The notes beneath the pieces are model-generated. The model made no database searches. It was not told where the DNA came from and worked only from the letters and a program-made list of their open reading frames with translations. From contig JABLXH010000008.1 in the NCBI GenBank assembly GCA_013178155.1, positions 18,748 to 82,747 of the forward strand: a DNA stretch of 64,000 nt, given 5' to 3'. Positions 56,916 through 64,000 of this stretch are shown piece after piece; positions within the stretch are counted from its first letter, which is position 1; each line of letters opens with the position of its first letter. Source of the stretch: Armatimonadota bacterium (lineage in GTDB: Bacteria > Armatimonadota > Zipacnadia > Zipacnadales > UBA11051). A program made the translations under genes and the position numbers.

Positions 56916-58013
56916 TTGCCTCGTCGCCTCGCTGCACGCATAGACTGGGTTCTGCTGGTCGCGGTTGTGACCTTGGTGGTCATTGGGCTGACCATGGTCT
57001 ACAGCGCGACCCGGGTGGAGATGGGCACCCGGAAGCTGGCCTTGCAGGCTGTCTGGGCCCTCATGGGCCTGGCGCTGCTGTTTCTGTTTGCGTGTGTTGA
57101 CTACAGTCGGTTGCAGAGCCTGGCGGTACCTCTGTTGGGGGTCACGATCGTCCTGCTGCTCCTCGTGCTGGGCCTGGGACACATCGTGAAGGGGGCAGCT
57201 CGTTGGATACCGGTGGGACCACTGAATGTCCAGCCGTCGGAGCTCCTGAAGATTGCGCTCATCCTGGCCTTGAGTGGGTTTCTCGCCACCCGGGAGGATG
57301 AGGTCGAGGACTTCGGGCTGGTGCTCAAGTCCCTGGCCTACATGGGCGCGCCGACGCTGCTGGTGCTCGCTCAGCCGGACCTGGGGACGCCGGTGCTGCT
57401 GTTTCTCATGTGGCTGGCCATGGCGCTGGTCGCCGGTTGCCGGCTAACGCACCTGGGCGGACTGGCGCTCGCTTTCCTGATGCTCTTTGTGGCCGCCTGG
57501 GGCCTGGACATCATTCGACCCCACCAGAAGGAGAGGTTGGCTGCCTTCCTGGAGGCGGACGCCGACCCGCGGGGCAAGAACTGGCAACAGCAGCAGTCGC
57601 TGATTGCCATCGGCTCGGGGCATTTCGTGGGCAAAGGCCTGTTCAAGGGCACGCAGAGCCGCCTGCGCTTCGTGCCCGACCAGGAGACCGACTTCATCTT
57701 CACCGTCATTGGCGAGGAGACGGGATTCCTCGGTTCGCTGTTTGTGCTGGGCCTTTTCGGACTGGTCGTGTACCGGGGACTGGCGATCGCCGCGGCAGCC
57801 AAGGACACCTCCGGCCGCCTCATGGCCACGGGGGTGGTGGCCATGGTCCTGGTACACGTTCTCGTGAACGTGGGCATGGCCACCGGATTGGGCCCGGTCA
57901 AGGGCATGCCGCTGCCCTTCGTCAGCTACGGCGGTAGCAGCATGCTCACGATGATGGCAGGCATCGGGCTGCTGCAAAGCGTCCATATCCACCGGCAGAA
58001 GATAACCTTCTGA
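56916..58013 (+). CDS. rodA: rod-shape-determining SEDS glycosyltransferase (RodA)
   Basis: 365 residues from TTG 56916, six bases after AAAGGAAG; length fits RodA better than FtsW. SEDS-family peptidoglycan polymerase with about ten membrane spans. Landmarks: PLNVQPSELLKIALIL, QQSLIAIGSGHFVGKGLFKG, FVPDQETDFIFTVIGEETGF and the C-terminal PLPFVSYGGSSMLT with the catalytic-region aspartate (QETD). It polymerises lipid II with a class-B PBP during cell elongation. No partner PBP2, mreB or mreC is in the window. A SAM methyltransferase gene follows after 83 bases. Confidence 0.9.
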   Translation: MPRRLAARIDWVLLVAVVTLVVIGLTMVYSATRVEMGTRKLALQAVWALMGLALLFLFACVDYSRLQSLAVPLLGVTIVLLLLVLGLGHIVKGAARWIPVGPLNVQPSELLKIALILALSGFLATREDEVEDFGLVLKSLAYMGAPTLLVLAQPDLGTPVLLFLMWLAMALVAGCRLTHLGGLALAFLMLFVAAWGLDIIRPHQKERLAAFLEADADPRGKNWQQQQSLIAIGSGHFVGKGLFKGTQSRLRFVPDQETDFIFTVIGEETGFLGSLFVLGLFGLVVYRGLAIAAAAKDTSGRLMATGVVAMVLVHVLVNVGMATGLGPVKGMPLPFVSYGGSSMLTMMAGIGLLQSVHIHRQKITF

Positions 58014-58096
58014 GCCGGCTGGCCCCCGGCTTGGGCGTCGGGAAAAGTCACTTCCTCCCTGAACCACGGCCATGATGGGCCCACTGGAGAACGCTG

Positions 58097-58918
58097 GTGG
58101 CGAGACTCCACCCTCGCGACTACCTCGCTGAGTACCTGCAAGTCTCACCCACGCTGCCCTCCTTTGCGCTTTGGCGGGCGGTGGAACTGCGCCTGCTGGC
58201 TACGGAGTCCTTCCCGGAGCCCATCCTTGACATCGGATGCGGCAATGGGCAGTTCGCCCGGTTCCTCTTCGGACCGGGGCGCGAGACCATCGGTCTCGAC
58301 CTGGACTGGGGCGACCTGCGCCAGGCACACCGATTGGGGGCCTACCGGGCTGTGCTCCGCGCCGACGCCACAGCGCTCCCCTTCGCGGACGCCGCCTTCG
58401 GCAGCATCCTCGCCAACTGCGTCCTCGAGCACATACCGGATGACGAGGCGGTCATCGCCGAGGCGGCGCGGGTTCTGCGGCCCGGGGGGCGCCTCGTCTT
58501 CACGGTGCCCGCACCGGGTCTCAAGGGCTGCCTGAGCATGCCGGAACGCCTGCGCGCTCGCGGCGAGGCAGCTCTGGCAGAGGCCTATCTGGCTGACTTC
58601 GACCGGAGACTGGCCCACCACCACTATCACAGCCGAGAGACCTGGGCAGCGATGCTGGAGCGTCACGGTCTGCAGGTGGCGCGGTTGGACCCGTATCTCC
58701 CCGCGCCAGTGGTGGCGGTGTGGGACCTCATGGAACATGCCCTGACGCAGCCGGTCTACCGGGTGCTGGACCGCCGGGAGCTGAAAGCTTTGGCTCTTTG
58801 CCCGCGCGGTCTGCGCACCTGGTTGCTGACCCGCTACCTGCGCCGCTACTATCTGATGGACACCGCCGCCGGCGAGCGGCACGGCTGCTGGCTGGCTGTG
58901 GCGCACAAGCCGCAATAG
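58097..58918 (+). CDS. class I SAM-dependent methyltransferase
   Basis: 273 residues from GTG 58097 (GGAG seven bases upstream). Rossmann-like methyltransferase: motif I ILDIGCGNGQF at about 48, acidic end of strand 2 in TIGLDLDWGDL, motif II ATALPFADAAFGSILANCVL, and the motif-III-like LRPGGRLVFTVPAPG. Methyl acceptor unknown; Methyltransf_11-type enzymes act on lipids, sugars or quinones. Cytoplasmic, perhaps membrane-associated at its basic C terminus. It ends 4 bases before the convergent GH123-like gene stop. Relation to rodA not shown. Confidence 0.88.
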   Translation: MARLHPRDYLAEYLQVSPTLPSFALWRAVELRLLATESFPEPILDIGCGNGQFARFLFGPGRETIGLDLDWGDLRQAHRLGAYRAVLRADATALPFADAAFGSILANCVLEHIPDDEAVIAEAARVLRPGGRLVFTVPAPGLKGCLSMPERLRARGEAALAEAYLADFDRRLAHHHYHSRETWAAMLERHGLQVARLDPYLPAPVVAVWDLMEHALTQPVYRVLDRRELKALALCPRGLRTWLLTRYLRRYYLMDTAAGERHGCWLAVAHKPQ

Positions 58919-58922
58919 CGCG

Positions 58923-61900
58923 CTAATCCTGCAGTGCCTCGATGGCCTCGGCGACTGCCCGGCGAACGCGGAAGAGCGCGTCGGGATCGGGCAGTATGTG
59001 GGTAGAGTACCGTCCCACCGGGCTGGGCATGCTGACCAGGTCCTGCGCCTGGTCCAGGGCCCTTTCAGCGGCCGCAGTGTCTCTCCCCGCCGCCCGCGCC
59101 TCCGCGATTCGCTCCTGCAGCAGGTAAAGGTACTCGTAGTCCTCAACGCCTTCTCGCGCCTGTTCCAGACGGATGGAGCTAACGGGCCCCGGATACCCGA
59201 TGGGCTTGCCAGGGTAGGCCAGGAAACCGTCACCATTGGGATAGCGTACCCAGGAGTACTGTCCCGGCTCGCCGGCCTGCCGGATGTAGCTATGCCAGCC
59301 GTACTGGTATGGATCATAGGTCAGCCAATCTATGCCCCAGAACTCATAGGCTTCGGCGCCGTACTTGAAGCAGTAGTGAGGGAGCAGGCGTTCAATGGCG
59401 CAGTAAGGTGTGTCGGTGCACATCTGACCGTCCGTGGTCCACCAGACCCGCGCCCCGCCCTGTCGCAGTTCGCGGATCTTTTCCTCGGGCACAATGCCGT
59501 AATGGCCGATGCCCCAGACGTTGAGGTAGCCGTCCCAGGCAGGTTGGTGGTGCCAGGTGCTGCAGTAAATGGGAATGGCCGGGTCCACCTCGTGGATCAT
59601 GTCACACAGCGCCTGCATCTGGTCGCGGATGTAGTCGTGATTGTCGAAAGGCTCATCGGAGATGTAGAGCACTACCCTGTCCGCCCAGCCCTTTTCCTTC
59701 AGGTGGTCCCAGTAGGCCTTCAGGCACGCCTGGTACGCGCGCTTGAACTCGGGGCGCAGTTGCGTCCGGTCCACTCCCTCGTACGGGCGTTCACCGGGGT
59801 AAGGGGCCTCGCCGAAGCGGTCGTCGGGCGGGTGCCCCCAGCCGAAGCAGTAGAAGGTCCAGGGCGTGTAGGCGTGAGGAAACTTCAGTACATCGAAGTA
59901 GTAAGCGGCCGCCTCATCGAAGGCGGCGAAGTCGGCGATGACCTGACCGTTCTCGTAGCGCAGGCTGGGCGCCGGATGGATGGTGTCCGGGCAGACGCGG
60001 TGCTCGGCCATGAACTGCCAGAAGCGGTGCCGCTGCTGCTGGGGGTCCAGGCCCGCCACCTGCCATATGCCGCCGCCCTGACGACAGTCATAGATGGCCT
60101 TGACGTGGCTCTGATCGGGGAGGGCGAAGTCCCAAACGTGCACCGTGAAGGGCACCTGCCGCAGCAGCTTGCCAGGCTGGCGGAAGGCGACGGTTCCTCG
60201 GTAGTCGCCAGGGCGGGCGTCAGTGGGGACCTTGACCGTCACCCAGACCGGTTGCGTCTCACCGGCCTTCAGGTCGAAGGTATCCCGTGGCAGCAGTGGG
60301 TCAGGCCACCAGCCCGTCCAGCCATCGCAGGCGCCGGGGGTGGTCGGGAACTTACGCCGCCACGTTGGGCTCTCTGTGCTGTAGTAGCTGCTCTCGTGGT
60401 CTATGGGCACATAGCCGACCACGCCGACCTCGGTGTTAGCCAGCGTCTCTCCCTGAGCATTGCGCGGGGGGGTGACACTGACCGTGATGGCGCTCATGGC
60501 TTCGCCGCTGCGCACCGCCAGTTGCAGCGGCTCGGCTTCATTGCGCGCGCAGAACAAGGCCGCGGGCGGAGAGTTATCTGGCGGGAGATCCTCGCGGAAG
60601 ACCTTGACCACCGGGTTCACCGGCCAGACGGCCAGTCCCGCCGGTTGCGCGTCTCTTCGGTTCTCCAGGCCGCCGAGCTCCCCGGCCTGCACTTCGGTCA
60701 CGAGAACGCCGTCGTGCCAGGCCGTACCGGTAGCCAGCATGGTCAGATGGACCTGGAAGATGCGGCAGTCCGCAGGCGTACGGAAAATGCCTGAGATCAG
60801 TGTCCAGTCGGTGTCGCCACTGATGGCCGGGCCAGCGCCCGTCATGCCCCCCTGGCCACAGAGCGTGCCGTCGGCCTGACGCAGGTGTGCATGGAGCTGT
60901 ATGCCCCCATTGAGGTCCTCACACTTCACCCAGGCGGCGTAGAGATAGGTCCGGCCCGGTTGTACCGGCACGTCCTGGCGCCAGCCGGTCCAGGCCGTCT
61001 TGGCGTCGGCGGGCACAGTCATCTTCACGCACCGCTGACCGAACAGCCCCGGTTCCTCCACACCCAGGGTTGCCCCGGCGGGCAGTTCACCCTCCGCACT
61101 GCCGGGCCAGGCTTCCGGAAGGCGATCACCCAACTCAAAGCTGGGATTGCGAACCAGGTTCCGGGGGCTATCGAGCAGCTCCGCATAGTCCGCCCCGGCG
61201 CCAATGGCCTGGGCGTCCCGGTACGCCTCGGGCAGGGCCGGATTCGCGACCGCCGGCGCTGCTGTCGGGGACGTCTCGGGTCTGCTCGTCCCGGTAGGGA
61301 AGTACAGATAGTAAGTGCGGCGCACCCCGGGTTCGGCTGCACCCGCGAAGAGCAGCGTGTCCTGGAGCTGGTACGATGGGACTGCCTGCCCCTCGTCCCT
61401 CACCAGCAGCCGGCTCAGGTCAACCTGTCGCCCCAGGCGCGCCCGCAGTCCGGTCAGGCGCACTGAGACCAGGCCGCCAGCTTCGGTGTCCTGGCTCAGG
61501 TTGGTCACGTGCAACGGCACACGGTAGGCAAAACGCTTCCCCGGCTCGGAATACCAGGGCGCGTCCCGCCCCACTTCGCGCAGTTCCAGGTGCTCCCGCG
61601 GCCCGGCAGTGGCGGTCAGTGTGGGCGGCTTCTCGTCCAGGCACGTGAGTTCCACATCATCGAACCAAGCCGTGCCCGTGCCCCACAACACCGTGCCCAG
61701 GTCAGCCAGGTTGGCCTCGTTGGGGGCGGTGAACTCAGCCCGGACTTGCTTCCAGTCGTAAGTCCCGCCTCCGCCGTCCAGCATCGGGGAGATGATCATG
61801 TAGTTGTCTTCGTTGCCGACGTGGATGTACCAGCCGGCGAAGCCCGCCACGTCCTGCGCCTTGACCCATGCGCTCATCACATAGCGTGCTCCCCCCACGA

Positions 61901-62525
61901 TCTGGATGTTGCCCTGGCGAGTGGCGATCCAGGTGGCCTCGGCGCCAGCCGCCACAGTCGTCTTCAGGCACCGATTCCCGGAACGCGGGTTCTCAGTGAC
62001 CCAGGCCGTCTGATGCGTCTCGTCGTTGGTGTCATGCACCCAGCCGTCGGGCGTGTCGCCCTCCCCCTCCTCCACACCGCCGTTGCGCAGCTTCCCGATG
62101 CTGCGCCAATAATCGGGCACCCGCCAGGCCGCGGGGTTGTCGGCGTAGACGTAGTAGGTCACCGTCGCCCCCGCCGGACATTCCACTGGGATGGTGATGG
62201 TTCCGACGGCGGGGATCGGGCCGGCCTCAACGGCTTTCCCGGCCGCATCGGCGATGGCGTAGAGCATCTCGACCCCGCCAGAGTCACAGACGCGGATGGC
62301 TTCCGCGGCCAGGCTCGCCAGGTCGGCCTGACCTGGCCCCGCACCGATGGCCAGCGTTACGGACTGGCCCAAGGCGTCATCACCGCCGGCGTTGCGGATT
62401 ACCACCGGCACACGCTGCCGCCAGAGCTCGCCATTGCCCAGATACAGCGGATGGTGCCAACCTGTCGTGGCCCACGCCGCGGCAGAAAGGGAAACCCCTA
62501 TCAGCAGAGTGACAGACCGCAGCAT
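58923..62525 (-). CDS. secreted GH123-like (DUF4091) multidomain protein
   Basis: 1200 residues from ATG 62525, 5 bases after GGGAGG; the longer frame to 62672 overlaps the oxidoreductase gene. Signal peptide MLRSVTLLIGVSLSAAAWA. The N-terminal 600 residues hold two carbohydrate-binding-like domains with the repeated phrase ending LVRNPSFELGDRLPEAWPGS and IATRQGNIQIVGGARYVMS. The C-terminal half is a GH123-type barrel with D957-E958 in LYISDEPFDNHD and the family end phrase SIRLEQAREGVEDYEYLYLL. The architecture differs from the CBM9 copy at 22945. Probably removes beta-linked amino sugars outside the cell. Part of an operon with the Gfo/Idh/MocA gene (10 bases apart). Confidence 0.84.
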   Translation of the reverse strand: MLRSVTLLIGVSLSAAAWATTGWHHPLYLGNGELWRQRVPVVIRNAGGDDALGQSVTLAIGAGPGQADLASLAAEAIRVCDSGGVEMLYAIADAAGKAVEAGPIPAVGTITIPVECPAGATVTYYVYADNPAAWRVPDYWRSIGKLRNGGVEEGEGDTPDGWVHDTNDETHQTAWVTENPRSGNRCLKTTVAAGAEATWIATRQGNIQIVGGARYVMSAWVKAQDVAGFAGWYIHVGNEDNYMIISPMLDGGGGTYDWKQVRAEFTAPNEANLADLGTVLWGTGTAWFDDVELTCLDEKPPTLTATAGPREHLELREVGRDAPWYSEPGKRFAYRVPLHVTNLSQDTEAGGLVSVRLTGLRARLGRQVDLSRLLVRDEGQAVPSYQLQDTLLFAGAAEPGVRRTYYLYFPTGTSRPETSPTAAPAVANPALPEAYRDAQAIGAGADYAELLDSPRNLVRNPSFELGDRLPEAWPGSAEGELPAGATLGVEEPGLFGQRCVKMTVPADAKTAWTGWRQDVPVQPGRTYLYAAWVKCEDLNGGIQLHAHLRQADGTLCGQGGMTGAGPAISGDTDWTLISGIFRTPADCRIFQVHLTMLATGTAWHDGVLVTEVQAGELGGLENRRDAQPAGLAVWPVNPVVKVFREDLPPDNSPPAALFCARNEAEPLQLAVRSGEAMSAITVSVTPPRNAQGETLANTEVGVVGYVPIDHESSYYSTESPTWRRKFPTTPGACDGWTGWWPDPLLPRDTFDLKAGETQPVWVTVKVPTDARPGDYRGTVAFRQPGKLLRQVPFTVHVWDFALPDQSHVKAIYDCRQGGGIWQVAGLDPQQQRHRFWQFMAEHRVCPDTIHPAPSLRYENGQVIADFAAFDEAAAYYFDVLKFPHAYTPWTFYCFGWGHPPDDRFGEAPYPGERPYEGVDRTQLRPEFKRAYQACLKAYWDHLKEKGWADRVVLYISDEPFDNHDYIRDQMQALCDMIHEVDPAIPIYCSTWHHQPAWDGYLNVWGIGHYGIVPEEKIRELRQGGARVWWTTDGQMCTDTPYCAIERLLPHYCFKYGAEAYEFWGIDWLTYDPYQYGWHSYIRQAGEPGQYSWVRYPNGDGFLAYPGKPIGYPGPVSSIRLEQAREGVEDYEYLYLLQERIAEARAAGRDTAAAERALDQAQDLVSMPSPVGRYSTHILPDPDALFRVRRAVAEAIEALQD

Positions 62526-62535
62526 CGTTGCCTCC

Positions 62536-63783
62536 CTACTCGTGGTACCCCAGACTGGCCCAGTACTCGCGCGCGCGCTCAGCCACCTCCGGCGCAGGCG
62601 GAATGATCCCGCGCAGCGACGGCGGTGGCTGCCCCGGCCCGGCGTCCTCCGGGAAGGGCGACCAGTGGTCATCGCGATAGGGGGCGCGGGCCGCCGGGTC
62701 GCTAAAGTCGGGAACCGGCATCGGACGTCCCTCTTCCAGACAGGATCGCCAGCCCTGGATGCCTACTGCCGCCATGGCAGTGCCACGGTAGACGTTGAGG
62801 TACGGCTGCTGGCCGTCGCGTATCGCGTTGGCGAAGTGGAAGTTGGTCCAGAAGTCGCCACCACCGTGGCCGGCCGCCTCGGCCAAGTCTCCGTGCGCCG
62901 GCCAGTCCGGAGCGTAGGTCACATCCTGCTGCTGGCCCTCACGCAGCAGCCAGGGCTCGTGGAAGATGCGGACATTGGCCCAGTGGTTGGGTTCAGCGGT
63001 GGCGATGAGCCCGCGCTCGCCGTGCAGCTCATAGCGCACCCGGGAGATGCTGCTCATCATCAGGCCCCAGATGCGGAAGACAGCGCCGTTGTCCATCCGC
63101 GCCAGGATGACGCTTCCCACGTCAGACACCTTGGTGTTACGGGGTGTCTGGGTAGCCTCCTCGATGATCGAGAGGGCGTTGACGCTGACCGGCATCCGGT
63201 CCGTAATGCACATCAGAGGGGCCAGGGCGTGGGAGCAGTAGTAAGTCGGCGGGAGCCAGTTGCGCCAGTGATTGAAGCCCGGCGAAATGGACAGTCGCCA
63301 CTGCTCCTCGCCCGGGTGGTTGTACTCGCCTTCGGCGTAGCGCACTTCCCCGATCTCTCCGGCCTGGTAGAGTCGCCGGAGTTCCTGGTTAGCCACCGAG
63401 AAGGGGTAGTTCTCGGCGAACATGTAGATGCGGCCACTGTGCTCCACAGCCTCGCACAATGCCACACCCTCGCCCATGGTCTTGCAGGCCATCGTTTCAC
63501 TCATGACATGAAAGCCGCGGTCGAGCGCCTTGATAGCAAACGGAGCATGCTGATGGAAGTAGTTGGCCAAGATAACGGCGTCCATGTCGTGGCCGAGGAA
63601 CTCTTCATAGTCGGTATAGGTGGCCACACCGAGCTGCTCGCCGGCCGCCAGCAGACGCTCTTCCCAGATGTCGCACAGCGCCACCAGCTCCATCCCCACA
63701 TGCTTGCAGCCGTGGGCGAAGGACATCCCTCGCCCCACACCGATGATGCCGACGCGAATGACTTCGTTGCTTGTGGCCCCCAT
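62536..63783 (-). CDS. Gfo/Idh/MocA-family oxidoreductase (EKP motif altered)
   Basis: 415 residues; AAGGAGG lies 5 bases before ATG 63783. N-terminal Rossmann domain (VGIIGVGRGMSFAHG) binds NAD(P); the C-terminal alpha/beta domain includes RYAEGEYNHPGEEQWRLSIS. The catalytic EKP of the family is replaced: the expected site reads E96-T97-M98 in VMSETMACKT. The usual H-x-x-x-H pair is not obvious. It may be a non-reductive sugar modifier (elimination, hydrolysis) rather than a dehydrogenase. Middle gene of a minus-strand operon between a cut gene and the GH123-like gene. Confidence 0.87.
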   Translation of the reverse strand: MGATSNEVIRVGIIGVGRGMSFAHGCKHVGMELVALCDIWEERLLAAGEQLGVATYTDYEEFLGHDMDAVILANYFHQHAPFAIKALDRGFHVMSETMACKTMGEGVALCEAVEHSGRIYMFAENYPFSVANQELRRLYQAGEIGEVRYAEGEYNHPGEEQWRLSISPGFNHWRNWLPPTYYCSHALAPLMCITDRMPVSVNALSIIEEATQTPRNTKVSDVGSVILARMDNGAVFRIWGLMMSSISRVRYELHGERGLIATAEPNHWANVRIFHEPWLLREGQQQDVTYAPDWPAHGDLAEAAGHGGGDFWTNFHFANAIRDGQQPYLNVYRGTAMAAVGIQGWRSCLEEGRPMPVPDFSDPAARAPYRDDHWSPFPEDAGPGQPPPSLRGIIPPAPEVAERAREYWASLGYHE

Positions 63784-63805
63784 CCTAGCCTCCTTGGCTC
63801 ATTGG

Positions 63806-64000
63806 TCAGGCTCCGCTGACCCATTCGATCGCAAACAGCTCTGCCGCCCGCAGACGGACGTGCAGCATGACAGGCTGACTCTCGGGCAGGTCCAGGGCAT
63901 CCTCGCCCTGCCAGGAAACAAGGTGGTCAGGGCGGTCGCCGGTGATCGGGTCAATCGTCAGCGCTGTGCCCGCCGAGCCCCACCACGCCGACCTGCACCA
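63806..64000 (-). CDS. C-terminal fragment of a beta-rich protein (cut by window edge)
   Basis: 64 residues of an open frame that runs off the right edge and stops at 63806. The visible end reads DPITGDRPDHLVSWQGEDAL and, further on, VMLHVRLRAAELFAIEWVSG. The latter resembles the last strands of GH32/GH43-type proteins, where a sugar-binding sandwich ends in a similar phrase, but the fragment is too short to assign. It ends 22 bases before the oxidoreductase start and belongs to the same operon. Function inferred only by context: glycan breakdown. Confidence 0.5.
   Translation of the reverse strand, partial: WCRSAWWGSAGTALTIDPITGDRPDHLVSWQGEDALDLPESQPVMLHVRLRAAELFAIEWVSGA

Overview
The window is high-GC bacterial DNA (roughly 65% GC) with densely packed genes on both strands; no gene-free stretch exceeds 300 bases. 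I see no rRNA, tRNA, CRISPR array, insertion sequence, phage gene or replication origin. The gene mix suggests an environmental, saprophytic bacterium with a taste for complex glycans, most like Armatimonadota or a similar lineage: many secreted glycoside-hydrolase-like proteins of 600-1200 residues, URO-D superfamily paralogues, Gfo/Idh/MocA and sugar-isomerase genes, a DUF6785-type membrane protein and a HAF-repeat protein with a PEP-CTERM-like tail. The taxonomic assignment is inference from gene content only.

Layout. 1-4393: a cut PAS/GAF sensor (minus), galT (minus), a sugar-phosphate isomerase (plus) and a 53-residue rubredoxin. 4390-10412: a very large secreted GH-like protein (minus), a CE15-like esterase (plus) and a GT4-type glycosyltransferase (minus). 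10453-28685: an 18-kb plus-strand series of co-oriented genes: URO-D paralogue 1, an unknown secreted protein, an alpha/alpha-toroid plus LamG protein coupled to a duplicated pectate-lyase-like beta-helix protein, an Asp-box sialidase, an unknown secreted protein, a CBM9-GH123-like protein, a polysaccharide deacetylase-like protein, a DegT aminotransferase and a small helical protein. 28682-30989: a HTH regulator with a perfect inverted repeat in its leader, diverging from a TolB-like lipoprotein.

31052-37332 is a minus-strand operon: beta-helix protein, carbohydrate-binding-like protein, tcdA, secreted ADP-ribosylglycohydrolase-like protein. 37613-46469 carries the HAF/PEP-CTERM-like protein, a GH4 glycosidase followed by URO-D paralogue 2, an unknown secreted protein (minus), the DUF6785-like membrane protein and an aldo/keto reductase. 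46479-50754 holds ligA and copA (minus). 50924-54513 has two tandem GH5-like proteins and URO-D paralogue 3 (minus). 54690-58918 has a zinc-ribbon membrane protein, a Cgl0159-type aldolase-fold protein, an OsmC protein (minus), rodA and a SAM methyltransferase. 58923-64000 is a minus-strand operon: the cut end of a protein, a Gfo/Idh/MocA oxidoreductase and a second GH123-like protein.

How it fits together (inference): secreted hydrolases, lyases, an esterase and a deacetylase would trim a branched, decorated polysaccharide; cytoplasmic GH4, sialidase, isomerase, oxidoreductase, aldolase-fold and GalT proteins would process the released sugars. URO-D superfamily proteins are placed beside the glycosidases three times, and two of them keep a HxC-x78-C metal-site pattern, which raises the possibility of methyl-group removal from substrates. 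Housekeeping genes (ligA, rodA, tcdA, copA) are interspersed, so this looks like a chromosomal region rather than a mobile island.
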